Shown: positions 6,112 through 7,884 of the stretch, piece after piece | How positions within the stretch are numbered: the stretch's first letter is position 1 | How the letters are laid out: each line of letters opens with the position of its first letter | Source: Phytoactinopolyspora endophytica | GTDB lineage: Bacteria; Actinomycetota; Actinomycetes; Jiangellales; Jiangellaceae | Direction of reading: 5' to 3' | DNA length: 7,884 nucleotides | Assembly (NCBI RefSeq): GCF_004138495.1 | Contig: NZ_ML142851.1 | Coordinates: 390,697 to 398,580 of the forward strand | Program-made: the position numbers and the translations under genes | The notes under the pieces: model-generated | Databases searched by the model: none | What the model was told of the DNA's origin: nothing | The model's input: only the letters and a program-made list of their open reading frames with translations

Positions 6112-6609
6112 TTGACCTCCGTCTACGACATTCCCCTCCGCACGATCAGCGGCGAGCCGACCTCACTGAGCGAGTACGAGGGAAAGGTACTGTTGCTGGT
6201 CAACGTCGCATCGAAGTGTGGTCTGACCCCGCAGTACGAAGGGTTGGAACGGCTTCAGAAGCGATATGCGGACAGCGGCTTCACTGTCCTCGGCTTCCCC
6301 AGCAATCAGTTCGCCGGGCAGGAGCCGGGATCCGCTGAGGAGATCGAGGAGTTCTGCTCCACCACATATGGCGTGACCTTTCCGCTGTTCGAGAAGGCCG
6401 ACGTGAACGGCGAGAGCCGCCAACCGCTCTATGCGGAGCTCACCAAAGTCTCCGACGGCGACGGCGAGGCCGGCGACGTGCAGTGGAACTTCGAGAAGTT
6501 CCTGGTCGACGCTGAGGGGACGATCATCGGCAGATTCCGGCCCCGCACGGAACCGGAGTCGGCCGAGGTGGTCAGCGCGATCGAGGCGTACCTGCCCGGC
6601 CCACAATGA
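6112..6609 (+). CDS. Glutathione peroxidase family thiol peroxidase (165 aa, Cys type)
   Basis: Reduces H2O2 and organic hydroperoxides. The frame is open from 6001, but the strong AAGGAG and the family's usual N-terminus (SVYDIPLRTISG) place the start at TTG 6112. The tetrad is visible: peroxidatic Cys36 (NVASKCGLTPQY), Gln70 (NQFAGQEPGS), Trp125 and Asn126 (QWNFEKF). Cys82 (EEFCSTTYGVTFPLF) sits where thioredoxin-dependent 2-Cys members carry the resolving Cys. Actinobacteria generally lack glutathione, so thioredoxin is the more likely reductant (inference). No selenocysteine UGA: the active-site codon is TGT. Length is normal and there is no signal peptide, so it is cytoplasmic. The stop overlaps the next start (ATGA at 6606-6609), implying one operon with translational coupling. 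Confidence 0.93.
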   Translation: MTSVYDIPLRTISGEPTSLSEYEGKVLLLVNVASKCGLTPQYEGLERLQKRYADSGFTVLGFPSNQFAGQEPGSAEEIEEFCSTTYGVTFPLFEKADVNGESRQPLYAELTKVSDGDGEAGDVQWNFEKFLVDAEGTIIGRFRPRTEPESAEVVSAIEAYLPGPQ

Positions 6610-7058
6610 GCGAGCCTGTGCTGAACGTCGCTCGGTTCGACGATCTCAGCGCCGGCACGCTGTATGCGCTGTTGCGGCTGCGCGTGGACGTCTTCGTCGT
6701 CGAGCAGCATTGTGCCTACCCAGAGCTGGACGGGCGCGACACGGAACCCGGCACGCGGCACATCTGGTACGAGCGGGAGGGCGCGCCCGTTGCCTACCTG
6801 CGCCTGCTCACCGATGCTGACGGCACGCCGCGGATCGGCCGCGTCGTCGTCGCGGCTCACGCACGCGGCGCCGGACTCGCGGACCGGCTCATCCAGGTGG
6901 CGCTGGACCAAGTCGGTGAACGCCCCTGTGTACTCGACGCCCAGGCGCACCTCGTCGACCTCTATAGCCGCCATGGGTTCGTCGTGGTCGGTGAGGAGTA
7001 TCTCGACGACGGCATCCCACATCTCCCGATGGCGCGTCCCGCTGCCCCTCACGTCTGA
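6606..7058 (+). CDS. ElaA-family GNAT N-acetyltransferase (150 aa)
   Basis: Acetyl-CoA-dependent acyltransferase of unknown substrate. Features in order: ALLRLRVDVFVVEQHCAYPE (about 21-40), the ElaA N-terminal signature; DTEPGTRHIWY (about 45-55); RIGRVVV (76-82) leading to the acetyl-CoA pyrophosphate loop ARGAGLADRLI (86-96); and the ElaA C-terminal signature AQAHLVDLYSRHGFVVVGEEYLDDGIPHLPMAR (112-144). Full length for the family. ATG 6606 overlaps the peroxidase TGA by 4 bp and has no separate leader, so its translation is probably coupled. Co-transcription with a peroxidase suggests, but does not show, a stress-related role. Its TGA stop (7056-7058) is the first three bases of a long hairpin. 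Confidence 0.9.
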   Translation: MSEPVLNVARFDDLSAGTLYALLRLRVDVFVVEQHCAYPELDGRDTEPGTRHIWYEREGAPVAYLRLLTDADGTPRIGRVVVAAHARGAGLADRLIQVALDQVGERPCVLDAQAHLVDLYSRHGFVVVGEEYLDDGIPHLPMARPAAPHV

Positions 7059-7107
7059 TCAGATACGAGTTCAGGGCGCTATGACGCCATGAACTCGTAT
7101 CTGATCA
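7056..7107 (+). terminator. 18-bp perfect stem-loop overlapping the acetyltransferase stop codon
   Basis: Left arm TGATCAGATACGAGTTCA (7056-7073) is exactly complementary to TGAACTCGTATCTGATCA (7090-7107). Inside, after a G/A mismatch, GGCG (7075-7078) can pair with CGCC (7085-7088), leaving a 6-nt loop. The stem therefore approaches 23 bp with one mismatch. The arms are clearly more AT-rich than the surroundings. No T-run follows, so it would be a U-less actinobacterial-type terminator or an mRNA 3' stabiliser. A protein-binding palindrome is the alternative. Confidence 0.65.
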
Positions 7108-7186
7108 TGAATGGTGTCGCCGCCGCTGGCCGCACGCACTGCACGTCGCGAGCGCGAGTGCCGGGACAGCGGCGGGAAGCAGTAGT

Positions 7187-7200
7187 AGCGTGGACACGCT
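7187..7200. repeat. Short inverted repeat upstream of the sigma gene
   Basis: AGCGTG-GA-CACGCT is a perfect 6-bp inverted repeat with a 2-bp centre, 113 bp upstream of the sigma start. It could be a regulator site. A repeat this short can arise by chance, so the functional call is weak. Confidence 0.3.
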
Positions 7201-7266
7201 TACTCCATGCTCTCTCGCCTGCTCGGTGTCATGAGATACGTCTCGGGCTCGCGGATGGATGAGCGT

Positions 7267-7287
7267 CCGCCGCAATCCTTTCGGCGG
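7267..7287 (+). promoter_or_regulatory. Small hairpin in the leader of the ECF sigma gene
   Basis: CCGCCG (7267-7272) pairs with CGGCGG (7282-7287) around a 9-nt loop. It ends 26 nt before GTG 7314. GGGGAACC (7286-7293), just after it, resembles an ECF -35 element, but the matching -10 would fall at or after the start codon, so it is unlikely to be the promoter. The 7108-7266 stretch shows no recognisable gene. Confidence 0.3.
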
Positions 7288-7313
7288 GGAACCTCGTATA
7301 TAGGGGCGTGGGA

Positions 7314-7844
7314 GTGTCCGACGATGCGCTGCTCGCTGGGATGGCGACCGGCGACGCCGACGCGATGGCGACGTTCGTCCGGCGCCATCAAGCCCGGGTC
7401 TATGGCCTAGCGCTGTCGGTGGTGGGTGTTCCCGCCGTCGCTGAAGAGGTGGCGCAGGAAACGTTCGTCCGGGCCTGGCGACACGCCGGCAACTACGATC
7501 CTCGGCGTGCCCGGGCGACGACGTGGCTGCTCACCATCGCTCGCAACGCCGCAATCGACGTCACACGCGTACGCAGAGAACTTGCCGTGGAGCCGGTGGT
7601 GATCGCCGAGATGATGATCGCACCTGACAGCGACCACGACCGGGTGGAGGACTGTGACCGCATTACCGCAGCCTTGCAGGCACTACCCCGAGAACAGGCG
7701 ACCGCCGTCATGCTGTCCGTGCACTTCGGCCTGACAGCGCAAGAGATCAGTCAACGGCAACAGATCCCACTGGGAACAGCCAAGACCCGCATTCGAACCG
7801 GACTGTCGAGACTGCGCACGATGCTTGAGGTGAGTCATGGCTGA
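7314..7844 (+). CDS. ECF-type RNA polymerase sigma factor (176 aa)
   Basis: Group 4 sigma factor that directs RNA polymerase to a dedicated promoter set. Region 2 spans about residues 20-88: FVRRHQARVYGLALSVVG, then EEVAQETFVRAWRHAGNYDP (the DVxQExF-like core), then ATTWLLTIARNAAIDVTRVRR. A variable linker (about 89-115) follows. Region 4 spans about 116-170: ITAALQALPREQATAVMLSVHFGLTAQEIS, with the recognition helix IPLGTAKTRIRTGLSRLR. The start is placed at GTG 7314 because AGGGG (7302-7306) sits 7 nt upstream. The in-frame GTG 7308 has that site only 1 nt away. The closely overlapping downstream gene looks like its anti-sigma factor, so activity is probably controlled by release. No extra C-terminal domain. 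The ECF subgroup cannot be named from sequence alone. Confidence 0.93.
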   Translation: MSDDALLAGMATGDADAMATFVRRHQARVYGLALSVVGVPAVAEEVAQETFVRAWRHAGNYDPRRARATTWLLTIARNAAIDVTRVRRELAVEPVVIAEMMIAPDSDHDRVEDCDRITAALQALPREQATAVMLSVHFGLTAQEISQRQQIPLGTAKTRIRTGLSRLRTMLEVSHG

Positions 7845-7884
7845 GGAGCGGACGAACTGCGCCGCCGTCGCCGACGCGCTGGCC
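7837..7884 (+). CDS. Probable anti-sigma factor, N-terminal 16 codons only (cut by right edge)
   Basis: ATG 7837 lies inside the end of the sigma gene (8-bp overlap, different frame) and is preceded by GAGG (7827-7830) with 6-nt spacing. The visible peptide MAEERTNCAAVADALA resembles the N-terminus of actinobacterial zinc-type anti-sigma factors, where an early Cys precedes 'ADALAELALG'. The HxxxCxxC zinc motif and any membrane helix would lie outside the window. The call therefore rests mainly on gene order and this short match. Confidence 0.65.
   Translation, partial: MAEERTNCAAVADALA

Noticed and set aside
6217..6219. Selenocysteine possibility at the peroxidase active site
   Set aside because: The codon is TGT (Cys), not TGA, so this is a Cys-type enzyme.

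Overview
The window is GC-rich with G/C-dominated third codon positions, dense gene packing, frequent GTG/TTG starts and little intergenic space. This fits a high-GC actinobacterium. The ECF sigma/anti-sigma pair and the small 'SWxxIGxALGVSRQAAWERF' helix-turn-helix protein point the same way. I cannot name the genus from the sequence alone. No tRNA, rRNA, CRISPR array, transposase or phage gene was recognised.

Layout. (1) 1-1132: 3' three-quarters of a succinate-semialdehyde-dehydrogenase-type aldehyde dehydrogenase, cut by the left edge. (2) 1217-2686: a cytoplasmic M28-like metallopeptidase-fold protein with an altered active site. Its stop overlaps, tail to tail, the stop of (3) a decayed RDD-family membrane-protein gene on the minus strand (2683-about 3112), which has lost its N-terminal half and carries a frameshift. 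(4) 3143-3880: an AlaX-type alanyl-tRNA editing protein. (5) 4008-5180, minus strand: a THUMP-like class I RNA methyltransferase, convergent with AlaX. (6) 5181-5669: a gene-poor divergent intergenic stretch. It ends in an 18-bp perfect palindrome touching the start of (7) a 77-residue HTH protein (5670-5903). (8) 6112-7058: a two-gene operon of a glutathione-peroxidase-family thiol peroxidase and an ElaA-type GNAT acetyltransferase with ATGA overlap, closed by a long hairpin. (9) 7314-7884: an ECF sigma factor overlapping the start of a probable anti-sigma factor that runs off the right edge.

Functional themes. Two neighbouring genes touch tRNA quality or modification (AlaX, the RNA methyltransferase) but are convergent, not an operon. 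The peroxidase/acetyltransferase pair and the ECF/anti-sigma pair are probable stress-response units. The aldehyde dehydrogenase probably belongs to 4-aminobutyrate or related catabolism.

What is least ordinary: a family of three dispersed imperfect palindromes with identical geometry (9-bp arms, 24-nt spacer), two of them exactly 7 nt after a TAG stop; a self-contained HTH gene whose putative operator, promoter and start codon are compressed into about 40 bp; a stem-loop that swallows the acetyltransferase stop codon; and two enzymes with non-canonical active-site residues. I see ordinary chromosomal core/accessory genes and no convincing large undescribed system.
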